Shown: positions 26,043 to 38,900 of the stretch, one piece after another
How positions within the stretch are numbered: position 1 is the stretch's first letter
How the letters are laid out: each line of letters opens with the position of its first letter
NCBI GenBank assembly: GCA_017590115.1
Contig: JAGGNK010007559.1
Location: forward strand, 4,176,020-4,240,019
DNA from: Montifringilla adamsi
Taxonomy: Eukaryota > Chordata > Aves > Passeriformes > Passeridae
Reading direction: 5' to 3'
DNA length: 64,000 nt
Notes under the pieces: generated by a model
What the model was told of the DNA's origin: nothing
Databases searched by the model: none
What the model saw: only the letters and a program-made list of their open reading frames with translations
Position numbers and translations under genes: made by a program

Positions 26043-26809
26043 TGATAAAAATGCTAAAAGCCATAAACAAAGCCTTTTCAGAAAGGTAATAAATAAGTAA
26101 TCCACACAGACAATGTGAAAGGACTGCTGCTGCTGTGGGGCCAGGGAGCCATTAATTTGTGTATCCATACCCCTAGAGTTATTAAAGGATAAAAGCTTTG
26201 AACATTGCTGCAGAGTTCAATGAAAATAAAAACTTTTACTCAGCATACAGAAGGTCTCAGAAATGCAAGTAAAGTATTAGAATGCATAAAGATGGCAAAT
26301 AATTTAATATTATGGTTCTGTTTAACAAATTGCTTTTTTGCATGCAATTACTTCATCATGGTCTGAGACATGAGAACAGGAATAAAGCTCAGAGAAAGAT
26401 GCTGTGGATGACCAGAGACCTCCAATGAGTTTGCTGAAAGAAGAGTAAAACAAATTTGGGAGGGAAGGAATGGTTTGGGTAAAGGCTCTTTCTGTGGGCT
26501 TGGGGTGCATCTCTCTAGTTGCATTTATTTCTGGTGGGGGGAAATGTCAGACACAACAGGGAGGGAAAGCACTCGGCTTGTTTAATTTCTCCATCTTTGT
26601 GCTCCAGTTCTTGTGCCCTGAGCATCATGAGAAGCACATGCTCCACACCACAGGTCACAACTCCACATCCTTGTAGTTCCGCTCCAACAGAAACACCGTC
26701 CCCAGCCTGACACCCTGCTCCGACCTGCCAGCCCTCCTTCCCCAGGGCTGTCTGCCCCCGAGCTCTCCTTCCAGGCCTCCCCGTGCCACAGTTGACTATT
26801 GCAAGAACA

Positions 26810-26831
26810 ATAAGGATTTTTAGGGGCATTA
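26810..26831 (-). ncRNA. MIR365B: mature miR-365-3p
   Basis: This is the dominant arm of mir-365, 22 nt, seed AAUGCCC. The ends follow the vertebrate mature form. Confidence 0.95.
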
Positions 26832-26849
26832 TGACTGGGTTAGTAAAAC

Positions 26850-26871
26850 ACAGCTGCCCCTGAAAGTCCCT
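26850..26871 (-). ncRNA. MIR365B: mature miR-365b-5p
   Basis: This is the passenger arm of mir-365, 22 nt, seed GGGACUU. Its central TTTCAGGGG distinguishes the 365b form from 365a. Confidence 0.9.
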
Positions 26872-26886
26872 CATTTTTCTTGCTGC

Positions 26887-29800
26887 CGTTCAGTCGGTCC
26901 CCAGGAGGGCAGGGTCTGACAGGGTGCATTCTCTCCAGCGTGGCACACACAGCTCTGCTGATGTGCCCAGAAGTGCCCCAGCCCCAGCACCCAGCCCACA
27001 TGGCAAGGGAAGGTGTGCAGCTGCCTTGCCATTCCTGTGGGCTCCTCCTAAGTGAACGCCATGCTGAGTTTCAGCGGAATGCCAGATGGCTCGTCTGTCA
27101 CTCGCAAGGATGCCACCAAACGGAGCTGGCACAGCTCACTGAAGGCAGCCCTGGAACACCCCAGCCAGAGGGGCAAAAGGCAGGATTACCTTGTCCTGTG
27201 GGTACTCCTTGTTCTGACACCCACGTGAGCAGTGCTCTTTGGCCAGGGGAAGTGGAGACCCCAGGGCTGACTGGCCCTACACACATCCCACACTGGGTCA
27301 TACCCTGCAACCCCGGGGGCACTTGGAGCTCCCCTGGGGACTCGCAGCACTCAGGTCACAGCAGGAAAGTTCACATCCATCTGCAGCAGCAGTTGCCTTT
27401 AATTTACAAAAAAAGTGGAGAATTTTAGGGAATTACTTCTGATTTCTTAACAACTTTCAGATAAAGTAATATCTGAAGAAGATCTATACATTTCCAGTTA
27501 AAAAGGGGCTAAGTATTTGGCTGGGAATTTTCAACAAGTCCTCCTGGAAATCCCAGCCCAGCCCTGCATGTTCTTAGGGCAAGGAGTAACACTTTCATTT
27601 CAATTGATCAGTATTTTGATGGCAACGGACTCAACAGCAACTACAGGCAGATTCCCACAATTCTGCTCTGTTGTTTCCCCATGAATTCTGCCTGCAGGGA
27701 GCTGGGGTGGGCCCCATCCCATAATGGGCTTGAAAGCATCCCTGCAAGCTGTTGCCCTTGAGAAGGACTTTGTGACATGCTCAAGGACTTCCAGGAGAGT
27801 TTGTGTCAAAGCAGGGAACCCCTCAGCACTCTCAGGGCTTTTCTTATTTTCCTTCCCCTTGTAGAAAAAGCATCACATTGGTGCCTCAGTAAGGGACCCT
27901 TTGCCAGCATCATGTTTGCAGGTGTTGCCATTCACACAAGCCACCTCCAGGGACACACACGCAGCTGGTGTGACCAGGGATGCTTGGGGAGTCACAAAGG
28001 TCCCAGCCCTGTGCAACACAAGACAAATATCCTCACCCATCCCACATGGGATGACACTCCATGGTAACAGACAACCTGGCATCCAAAAACCCTGGAGACC
28101 CTCTCAGAACTGCACAGAGCCACACCTTATTTTCATTTACTATTTCTTCTGTAAGTCAACTGAAAGCAAGCCCTATGCCCCGATTTGGTAATAAAACATG
28201 AGCCATTATTTGGATCCAAAATTATTTGCATCATTGAGAAAGTTACAAGAGCTGTGTAACAATAATAATAATAATGAAAAAAGGCAGCAGCCCTCTAAAT
28301 CCTAATGACGTTGGTGTCCTAAATGAAGCATAAAAGCCAGAGCCTGCGAGAAGCAGAGCATGAGTCAGAGCATCAGCAGTCCCACACTGAAAGCAGCACT
28401 CCTGGCTGCTTCATTCATTTAAGGAATCAATTCTTTTGGAATGAGCATCAAGTAGTTTTTAGGACTAAAATGAAAACGAGATGCATGTTGTTATTATTTT
28501 CAAAAGTTTTTTGTTTTTATTTTCTTTTCCTTGGATTGACAATAAACAACTCTTTGTAGTTGAGGGGAGCCCCAGGCAGGATCAGGTCCCTGCAGCACTG
28601 GCTGCTGTACCACTATGGAAGAAAATTTGATGAGCCCCTGCCCCAGGGAGAGCACAACCTCCCCAGCAGCCCCCCATCACGAGCAGGCAGAGCAGACCCA
28701 GGGCACAAAAATGCAGTAACTGGAGTTGTTGCAGCCTGGGCAGGCTGTCTCACCCCCAATTTTATTTTACTGTCATTGGGTCATTGGCAGAATTGAGTGA
28801 GGATGGATATGTGCTGAAGGGGAACACCCTCCACAGAGGTTTTGCATGTTCCCTCTTGGATTGCAAAGCCAGCACCAGGCTGTGCACTACAAGAAGAGTG
28901 AATATTGCCTAAGCTGCTCTTGGCTCCCTGCTGCCCCCGTCCCACTTCCAGATAAAGCACAATCAGATTCTGATGATCAAAGCACACATCTCTAGGTTAC
29001 AGTGATGTTAACTCAAATTATTTTTGTCCTGCTCTATCTGAAACTTAGAAAATGCAAGAGCAGAACAAAACCAAAGTGAAGGTAGAAAATTATTGCAGTT
29101 TCTAGAATTCTTCCGGCTTTAGTCATGGAAGGGGATTGTTAGAAACGGACAAAAGGCTGTTTCCCTTAATTTTTTTAAGTGTGAATTTTGTCTTGACAGT
29201 TTCCTTTCAGAAACAAAAATTGAAAACAAATTGTCCCATACACAAAACAAAGGGACAGATCCTCAGCTGGAATGGACTGGTATTACCAAGTGAGTAACAC
29301 CCACTCACAGGAGAGATTCTGAGCCTTTTAACCAGCAGCTGCCCATCCTGCTGTGCCCTGACAAGAGCTTCAGCCTCCGGGTTTAGATGGCAGCAGTGCT
29401 GGATCTACGTAGCTGGGAAAAGATGAAGGGCTGCCTTCAGAGCAGCTGAAAGTACAGCAAGGCTCTGAGGACTCTGGGACTGTACACTTCCCAAACCTGG
29501 AGCTGACTCGAGGTGCATGAGCCAGGGGACACGACACCAAGAGAGCAACCCATATCAGCAAGGCCCTGAAATTAATGAGCTGCTTTGGAGAAATGCTGGC
29601 AAAACTTCCAGAAACCATTACTTGTGGGGTTTGCTTTTGGAACAAGGGGTGGCTCTGATTCTTCTCCCAAAACCAAGATCAGGCTGATCATCATCTTGAA
29701 AATTACAGGAACAGTCCCCAAGAAAGTATTAACTGTACAGCAAAAAAAGGATGGACAGTGACAACTGTGATCCATCCTGGCCAGTTCTGCCCCTGTCCCT

Positions 29801-32263
29801 CACCCACAAAAAATTAAAAATACACATATTAGGAGAATTCAGGAAGTATCTCACTTTGCCAAGGAACAGACCATGTCCCCATTGCCACTGTCTCCAGCAG
29901 AGCTGCCCAGCTGAGCTGCTGGCCAGGACAGCCAGTGCTGGGGGAAGCTGCCTGGGACCCGAAAGAGCAGGAACACTGGAGCACTACTGGAAGAGCACCC
30001 ATCCTCCAGGGTGCCCATCCAGGGCTGACAAGAGGTGGGTTTGACCACGTGCATTTGACATCTCCTCTCTCTTTACAATCCGCATTTTGGAGCATCACTT
30101 TTTTTTCCTCCCACTCGCAACATCAGCAGAAGAGCTGGAAAGCCAAAGTTATTTTTAGGAGATGGTACATCTAGGCTCTGTTCATCTTGACTGGGTCCCT
30201 TTGAAAATGGCAAGGTTGGATAATCAAACACATTACACAGACTTTCCATAGAGGCCACTTTGCAAACGAGCCTCCCACCATTCAGATACCCAGGCGCCAA
30301 TATTTCAAAGAGGAGCTTTTGTTGCTGCCCTGGTTTGCCTCAGCATGGTGACCTCACTAGCATTTATACACAGAACCTTGGAGAACAAACAGATTAAAGC
30401 AGCTGACTTTAAGTATATAAAATAAAACAATTAGTCATCAACAAGCTACTAGAGGCTGCCACATTACACTCAAGGGGCAAGAGACCATGACCTGGCTGAG
30501 GCTGGCAAAGAAGATGGCAGTGCTGCCTGGTGAAATCACCCACCCAGAGCAGCTCAGGTGGGAGCTCGCTGGTGTGATGGCTGACACGTCAAACTGGCTG
30601 GCACCAGGACAGGGACAGGAAGGGAGAACAGTAGAGCAGTAGGAGAAAAATGCCAGGGGAGGAGCTGTGGCTGGAAGAGGCTCCATGATTCCTAGCAAAT
30701 TAATCAGGGCGTGGCCAACTAGCCCAGTCTGAACTGCTGTCTTGTTAAAGTCTCCAAAAGAAGGGGGGAAAAGGAGACACATCCGAATAGCCTCTTGATA
30801 ATGGTCCATCACTCATGCTGAGTTTCAGACAATGTCCAGGACTGGCTGGAGGAGTCCCAGTCACAGTTCTGCCCAGGACAACACTCAGTACCATCGGCTG
30901 GTGGGTTCAGTAGTGCAGCTGTAACCAAGGCTCTGGCCCCAGCAGTGCTGGAGCAGCTGGAGAGGGCTGGGGGGTATGGATAATGACCAGCAGTGCCTGT
31001 ATGCCTGCTGGCTCCAGGGGAGTGCGTTCCCACAGAGCCCTGCCCAGACTGATCAATGGCAGGAAAAGCAGCCACGCTGCTGGCCTCGACCTGCCAGTGC
31101 TGGCCCCCAGTGCTCAACCCACCTAAACCCTGACCAGTGAGTTAAGAGAGAGGCTGCCCCGCCTGGGCTCTGCTGGTCTGCCCAGCACTGAGGGAAGCAA
31201 AGAGTTATAGGAGAGCAGCAGGGAATTACCAAGCAAAAGGGTTTTTAAAATAATTTCACTTTAAACAAAACTGAGGCATTACCATAAAGAAAATGGCCAC
31301 ACCTTGCTACTTACTCAGCTTTGCTGACAAGACTAGCTTTTCTGTAGCTATTCAAATCTAACAAGTTCTGAGTGCCTAACTCACTCTTTTAAGCTCATTT
31401 TCAAACTCCAGCCAAAAATCACTTTCTGATTCACCACTTTCTCAGGCACAGTATTATTCAGAGAACGCCTGCAGGCAGGTACTGTGCTGTACAAAGTACA
31501 TAAGCACAAGTTTAATTACTCTGTGGACAAGGGATGTGATTAATTGTATGTTTTAAGTTAAGCATGTGCTTAAGCATGCTACTGACCTGGAGCTTTAAGC
31601 AGATCTATCAGGTGTTCTAGTGCTCTCCACTTACCAGTTTTTTGAGGTCAAGTAAGTGGAAAGAATGTAAGAATACTCCTGTGCTCATACGCTCCAAAGA
31701 ATTCACACAAAGTCCAGTTTCTGACTTTTTTAAAAATTACAAATTTGGACTTATTCTCCCCATTTTTGCACCAATACTGATTATGAACATTACAATACTA
31801 TGTATATGGTCAGAATGTATTAACATTAAAACATGAGCTAATTATTGTAATTTTCAAGCTTTTAAAAAGCATTTGGTTTAGCTTTTTACTTTGCCTGGAT
31901 ACTGCTTCAGGTAAGAACTTAGATTAATTTCATTTGCACACTTTGTGGATTAGTTCCCTTATGTCTGGGCAGTGTACAAAGTCCTAAAAAAAGTACGGAG
32001 CATATAATTGAAACTATTGCCCCTGCTAGCAGTGGACTCATCGCATGGAAGAAGTCAAGCATAAAATGTGCAACAGCTATGGGTGGTCACGTAAATCCAC
32101 ATTTCATTAGCCACAGCTTACACGATCCTGGGAACTTTTTTCACTGCACTTTTCTACCTTTCCAGCAAAGGCTTTTTCCTAGTTCAGAATAATATAGGAA
32201 GGTCAAATTGTGTCCATTCCCTGGGGAGGAGCAAGTAGAGAAGACTGGGACCCGAAAGCTCCA

Positions 32264-32264
<1 letters not shown>
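26887..32264. other. spacer between mir-365 and mir-193a, first part
   Basis: No gene is recognised. The plus frame 26880-27428 overlaps mir-365 flanking DNA and has no domain. A (ATA)n-like run lies near 28260-28275 and a plus-strand AATAAA at 28541. AAGTTAAGCATGTGCTTAAG near 31556-31575 resembles an ancient amniote repeat word. Confidence 0.55.

Positions 32265-32291
<27 letters not shown>
32265..32291. repeat. T27 homopolymer
   Basis: An uninterrupted run of 27 T on the plus strand within unique DNA. It is a poly(A) on the minus strand, but no retrocopy is recognisable beside it. Confidence 0.9.
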
Positions 32292-32296
<5 letters not shown>

Positions 32297-32832
32297 CACA
32301 AGTGCCCATTTTGTGGCGCTCGGGGAGCCTTGATGGATCGGACAGAGCCACTCCTCAAGGCAGGCGTGTGACCCATGTGCAGTGCCAGCATCCCAAGGGC
32401 AGGGAACACCCACGCCCAGCTACACCCACTAGCAGTGACATTTCACAGGGACAAGCCAAGAGACTTCCACTGTAGCAAAGCATGTGCAAATCAATTTTCA
32501 ACAAGCGAGGGAGAGCACAGAGGGTTTGGTTACAAGCGAGGAGGCACGTGCCTCTGAAGGGAGCCTTCTTTGAGGAAGTAAACAGATACAATAATTGATA
32601 AGTGTTTTGGCTTCGCCTCATCACTAATCCCATCACATGCTGTTCTTTGCCAGTGCATTCATGAAAAGTGTCTATTTTGGATACTGGGGCACAACAGAGA
32701 AGAGAAAAAACCCCAGAGTTCCCAGAGAGACAGCTGGCCGAGCCCAGGTGCACTCACTCTTCTTGAAGCACATTGATCTTGAGCTTTTAAACTATATTGC
32801 TCTCTGCTTAAGATGTTTTTGTTGTAACCTTA

Positions 32833-32835
<3 letters not shown>

Positions 32836-32892
<57 letters not shown>

Positions 32893-32920
32893 TAAAAATT
32901 TTTTTTTTTTATTTATTTCT
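32836..32920. repeat. T51 homopolymer and A/T low-complexity block
   Basis: An uninterrupted run of 51 T (32836-32886), then A6, AAAAA and T12 tracts up to about 32920. The next 230 bp remain strongly AT-rich and resemble nothing I can name. The length of the run may be affected by assembly error. Confidence 0.9.
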
Positions 32921-35900
32921 TATTTGTAATAATTTTTGTTTCATTTTTATTGCCTAATTTTATATTTGTAATAAAAATCTGTACATATTTGGCAACCAAT
33001 AACAAGTAATTGGTTCCAAGTATCACAATTAACTTCATTCACCAATTATCCTCTATTGGTTATTGATATCTCCCTCTTTATGCTAATTCACCCTATGTTT
33101 AGTCCTTTTGTCATCTTTTTAATTATCTTTTTCTCACACAGGGTTCACGAGAGCACTCCGGGGTGTACTAAATGCAGGAGAATCTTGCAAAGAAAATGAA
33201 GTTTACATTATTAGGGATCCCAGACTTAGTGCTGCATGTGTGGGAGAATTTACATGACTTTTCCCTCTCATTTCAGCATTACTTCTTATGGGTAACTCTG
33301 AAATGTTTTTTTTCAAAGGAAGCAGATTGCCAGGTACAGTGGCACTGGTTACTGTGGTTACACTGGTTACAGTGGTTACTGTGGAGAATGCCCACTGGTT
33401 TTGGGGTCCAACTCTACATATCTATAAGTTCCTTACAGCAGCAAGTCACAGGACAACCCCCCCTCATTTGCTGAATGTCATTAAACTAGACAGGATTTGG
33501 CAACATGAAGCTGAGCTAGGTGTCCTTAAAATTGCTATTAGTTCAGAGCCATAAGAATAGGTTAAAGAAACCAAATTCACTTGCCATGGAGATTGAAAGA
33601 AAGTCACAGCAACATTCAGAACAGCTGGGTGCTGCAGGTACACCCTGATGCTGGTGTGTGCGGGTGTTCAGTGCCCAACCACCAGTCCCCTGTTACAGGG
33701 GGAGCTTCTCATCTACAAGTTTTAGATCTCTCATACCAAAGACATCAAGCAAATCTAAGAGTTAAATGAAATATGTGGTTAAAAACCTTTCCATTTGCAT
33801 CAGTGACTGGGGAGCCTTCACATCTGTGACTCAAAACTGATTGTACAAACTTCCTGATTTGTGAGGTAAGAGCTGTCTCCCAGCCTCACTCAGTGAGACA
33901 CCCTGACCCTGGAGCCATCTCCCCCTTTCCTCTGCCTTGAGGGGAATTCCAGACCAAGGACCCACTGTTTAGACTGATGAAGTTAACTGAACTCCATATT
34001 GGATGAATGAGGAATCATTTTGCCAGACACTTCTAATGAGATACTTCAGTGAGAATGAGATGTTACCAGTTAATGCTCTGTGAGTGTCCAGGTTCATGAC
34101 TGCCCTTCAGTACTGCAGGGGGCACAAGAAATGCTTGGCAAAAGGGGAAATTCTATCCCTTTAAAAATACTTTTAATGAACAAGAGGCTTCTGGTTGTCA
34201 GGTAATAGCTCAGCAGCGCTGCTTGCATTCAAAGCTGTGCCTGGAATAGTGAAGTAATAGCAAATTTCATTAAAAGTAAAAGCTTTGGTTGCTGTGGAAA
34301 TCATTCAGGTGGGAGACTATTTCTGGAAGCTGTATTGGGATGTACTACATTTCTTTCACTCAAGTGTTTCCTTCAGGGTGTGAATTTACTCAAGTGGGAC
34401 AGGAGACAGGAGAGGAAGAGCTCAGCCTGGTGACTGATTGCACACATCTCCTGTGCACTGCACAGGCCACAGGTAAGAGAGGCACACGTAACACAAGATC
34501 CTGACCACAGCTTTTAAAGAAACCCTTATGTTTGCAGCCCACTAGCTCAGAGCTTCAGGGATTATAATCCCATCCACACCACCCTACAGCACAGCTCATA
34601 CTATACTTTGCAACAGCCTCTTTAGATGTATTTTTAAGCACTGAAACCCTGATTGCTGCCTGCAAGCAACTGACTGTAATTTGGCATTGATGTAATACTG
34701 ATAGCTGACCAGTTATAAAATAGTTCTGTTTGGAAAACACACTTCAAAGTTATAGAAGGTTTGAAAGTATCAGAATTTCCCAGCAGTTCTGAGCATAGTG
34801 CTATAAAATGATAGCGTGCTCGTGACTGTTTGTCTGAAAACATTACCCGTCACCAAAATTAGAGCACGGGATAAATCCTGGGCTGGTGCAGATCAGGAGA
34901 TCTCTGCTGGCTTACAGGAGATGTTTTATTTAGCACTGGGCACACCTGCTGTTTCTTTGGAGAGCTGTAAATTCATTCCGTGATGTAGCTACATCTACAA
35001 GCCAAATTTATGTATTTTAAGACAAAACTACTATCAAATGTTTTGAAATTAAATTACAGTTTGTGTTCTTTTTGAAAGCAATAATACCATAAAAGTATAA
35101 AGACATCCAAAACTTTATGTAACTAGCATTACATAACACCTTAAACTGCTCATAAGCATTTTTCTTACTCTGGATTTATTGCATTTTTATTTGGGACATG
35201 TGAAACAGCTCGCAATACAAGTGCAGTTACATGGGGCTGGGCTGCGGGGTGGGGGAAAGAGCTCACTGATAGAAATTCTAAAGTGAGAAACTTATTGCTA
35301 TGTTTGCAAAGAAACACTGTCAGAAAAAGAAATGTTTCATTGTTTCTCACTGCCCTTGATGGCCATTGATACAAAAAAATTGAATGAAGCCCTGGAAGGG
35401 GGCTAGAGGTAGCATTAGTTTTAAAGGCTGACTGCACACAGCCCCTCCGACTGCACAGAGCATTAATGCCATAAATACGTGTGAATGTTCTCATTCAGGC
35501 TGTAATTTATTCCCCAAGGAGATGCAAAACTAGCTCAAATATGCTGCAAGAAAACCAAACTCTTCCAATGAAGCGAGTGCAGTATGTGAATCCTGGAGCT
35601 AAATTTAGGCTGGGACTTGGAGTAAAGTAATTCTACTCTCAAAGTAGCACTTTGAGTTGCAGTAACAAACACTGTGCAAAGATTCGGGGAAATTCTGCTC
35701 CTTTGTTACAATCTATTGTGCATGACATTTTGGGAGCTCTTTACTGACTCAGATTTAAGAAATTCGGCTTAAGTTACTCAGTTGAATTTTATTGTTCAGT
35801 GAAATTGTTTAAAACCCCCCTTCATTTAGGTTGTTTCTAAAATGTGGATTCAGGCTGGTTTTGGGATGTGTACAGGAGGACACATTCTTAATGTACTGAA

Positions 35901-38900
35901 AGCTTGATGTAAACCATTAACTGCAGCACTGAATAATCCACAAGATGGGAAAAATGGATACTGTAAATATCTGATATGGGGTTTTTTTTCCAAATGACAT
36001 TATTTTTTTTGGCGTTATGGTCCAAGGTAAATTAAAATGGGTGAGCTCACTTGTGATTAAGCACCTTTCTGTTTCTTGTTCTGTACAACTGTTATTTGCA
36101 TGGAAATGTTTTTCTTCTCCAGAAATATTTCATTCCAAATTAACAGATGAAGTCACAATTATACAAAATATCTCTGCAGTCAAAAGCAGATTTTTTAATA
36201 AAAAGTGCTTTAATATGCAACTGAGACTTCAAGTCTTTTATAGTATCCTTCAAGAGTAAAAGACACCCATAATGCAGGAATTGAGGAAACCTTTATCTTT
36301 CTTTAAAAAATCAAAATAGCATTTACAGTTTTAAATCAAGCATATTTTAACTGAACTACATTCAAATTCTTTACAAAACAATCTCTCACTTCATACAAGA
36401 TTTTTCATGCATATTCTGGCTCCAAAGCTCCAAATCAGTTTGCCACAACTTGTTTCACTGGAATTCATCAAAAGACTAAAAAGCCAAGTGCCAAGGAGCA
36501 GAGTTCTGGCTGCGGTAGAAACTGCCCAACCAATCCCCACAGCCTGGAAAGCCCCAGTTCTCAGAATTAGCTGATGCTTTAAACAAGAGATCATAATCAA
36601 AATCATGATTCCTGACAAAGTCTCAATATTTCACTCTATAAATTCTTAATTTATTTTCCAGCCATTTGTAGGTTACTGCTGGCTCCACCCTCTCAAATAT
36701 CAGCAATTGCTGCTGCTCTTAAAGAAAATTCCACTTTGGGGAAATGTGATATTATTCCAGATGTTTCAGTCCACAGCAGTTCTGCCTAACCCAACCTGAT
36801 CGTTGCTCTGTAATGCAGCTGAGCTTCTGGAATTTATTCCTCAAACTACTGCACTTGCATATTTGAATTTAACCCTACCAACAGTCATATACTCAAAAGT
36901 CCTGTTCTTTGTAACAACAGAGCCACCCCTAAAGAGTATTTTTCCAAAAACATAAAACCATGACTAATTTTAGCAGGCCTTTGGGCCACTGTAAATTAGT
37001 TCCTACAGCCTGCTGATTGAATTAAAGTATCTTAAATTGAGTTCCTCACCATACTTGAAAAGTTATCATGCAGAGAGATTTTGTTGAATCAAATCTGCTT
37101 TCAAATTTTATAGTTTGAGGAAATTCCATACTTGGAATGGGAAAAGAAAAAAAAAAGTGAAGTGCATTTATAGAGATTCAAACCAGTTGCGAGAACTAGA
37201 ATGCCACTATTTTCTTTCATTGGATTTCACCAGCAAAAGGATGGGAAAAGATCCTGCCCAGCCCCCAGCCATCCAGAACCTTTCAGCAGACTGGACTGGA
37301 CAGTTCAGGTGATGTTTGCTCCTCAGAATCCCACCTGGAGCAGTGGGCATTACTCCATGGGCTGACATCTGCCCACCACTGGCCAAGTTCTGCACAGTAA
37401 ATGCCTGAGCAGGACTCCAAAGCCTTGGTCAGGATGGATGCTTTGCATTTAAAATAATAATAATGAATTGCAGCTCTATCAGGCATGATCTAGGAGTCAC
37501 AACTCCAGCCCTGGACCTATAAATGGTGTCACTAACAAATCTGTATTGGGAAAATACTGAAATCCTGCAAATGTGGGCACAACATCCACCCACATGGACA
37601 TCAGGGACACCATGAAGGATTTTCTCCCAAAGGACACAAAGGCCTATTGCCTGCTGCCATAGAAGGGAAAACCCAACAGCCTAAGCCTCATAAACTGACA
37701 GGCCAGCAAGAGCCAAATAAAATTCAGGAAGTTTATCCAAAATCAAATCTACTGAGCAATGTCTTGGAAATATTTTGATTCTTCAGTGCTAAAGAAATAT
37801 GCCATGAATCCAAAGCCCATGAATTGGGAAGGGGAAGCTGTCCCCAGACCATCATCCTGGCTCATTTTCTTCAGTCTACAGCCACATGATTTCTTTTCCA
37901 CACTGCTGCTGGCTCACACCAAGGTTCACACAAACACCCAGGCTGGCAATGGGACCTGACAGAGGTATTCTGCCTTCAGCAAGGAAGGGTTTCCCTACCT
38001 CAGCCATCAGACACTACCCTCTTTGGGATCTGAGCAGTTGTAACCCTCCTTCTCACTTGCTCCCCCAGAGCAATCAAGCCCAAGAGAAACCCCTCTATTA
38101 AGCAAGAATCAGACTGGCAGAAGGAGACAGCAAAGTGCTTTGGGAAAGTCATGCAGGTGCCACCAATTTACCTTTGACAGGCTTGTCATTCAGACTGTGG
38201 CAAGGAGCCAAAGCTTCAGAGGTGAGCCCCCGCTGTGGTCCAGCACCAGCCATCCTGCAGCCTCTTCCAGGCTCTCTTCCCCTCCCCTCTGGGACCTGGC
38301 ACTTTTGGGTCCTCAGGAAGGGAAGTGATGAAATCAGCAGAAGCTGGAAGGATTTTCTCAAGTAGGCCAGCAGTGGGAAGGAGAAGCACATTCCCCTCCC
38401 CGTCTGGTTTGCCTCTGAGTGCTGAAGAGCTGGCCTGGAACAGGAGCTGGCATGGAGCACAGCCCGAGCTCGGCATTTGCCATCTGCAGATGGAGCCAAG
38501 AGCGGAGGGAAAAGTGCCTGCAAGCTGGGCACACACTCACTGCTCCACTCCTGTGGGGCTCAGCCCTCTCCACGGGTGCAAGGCTCTAACACAGCATTCT
38601 GTGAAAGGCTGTACTAAACAGCAGAGCGGATCCCAGGCACGATCCGACTCCAACCTGTCCCTGATTACGCATATCTGTAACCCAGACATCACAGGCTCGC
38701 TCTGCTCTGTGCCCTCCTGCAACTTAAAATACAGCCCTGGCTCGAAGGTCTCTATTTGCAAACATAGAGGAACAGTGGTTCTTAAATTGCAGGCAAACAT
38801 TTGACTTCACTCAGGGCAATTCAAAGAATATCCTGCACGAACCCCACCCTTCTGCCTGACAACTCAAACCTTAATGCCTAGATAGTTTTCTTTCAGGCCT

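Larger units (their letters stand above)
19151..26798. other. downstream of mir-365, no gene proven
   Basis: This region lies downstream of mir-365 in transcription direction and may be part of its primary transcript. A plus-strand frame at 25255-25521 (88 codons, starting MSESEQIK) looks mildly protein-like but matches nothing I know. Poly(T) of about 17 occurs near 23149. Confidence 0.5.
26799..26886 (-). ncRNA. MIR365B: mir-365 (365b-type) precursor hairpin
   Basis: This is the microRNA precursor mir-365. On the minus strand miR-365-3p lies at 26810-26831 (TAATGCCCCTAAAAATCC..., seed AAUGCCC), and the 5p arm lies at 26850-26871 and begins AGGGACTTTCAGGGGCAGC. The stem base pairs GCAAGAA with TTCTTGC beyond the mature arms. 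The 5p arm has the TTTCAGGGG form known from human miR-365b; 365a has TTTTGGGGG. This agrees with its being the partner of mir-193a rather than mir-193b. Spacing to mir-193a is about 15.1 kb, close to the roughly 15 kb I recall for human chromosome 17. It probably derives from the same primary transcript as mir-193a. Avian annotations may use the name mir-365-2; the paralogue assignment rests on the 5p arm and the neighbour. Confidence 0.97.

Noticed and set aside
26880..27428. Plus-strand open frame of 182 codons next to mir-365.
   Set aside because: It is antisense to the microRNA flank, with no domain and no splice context. I treat it as chance.
32265..32291. T27 run considered as the poly(A) of a processed pseudogene on the minus strand.
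   Set aside because: No recognisable gene copy lies beside it and no target-site duplication could be made out.
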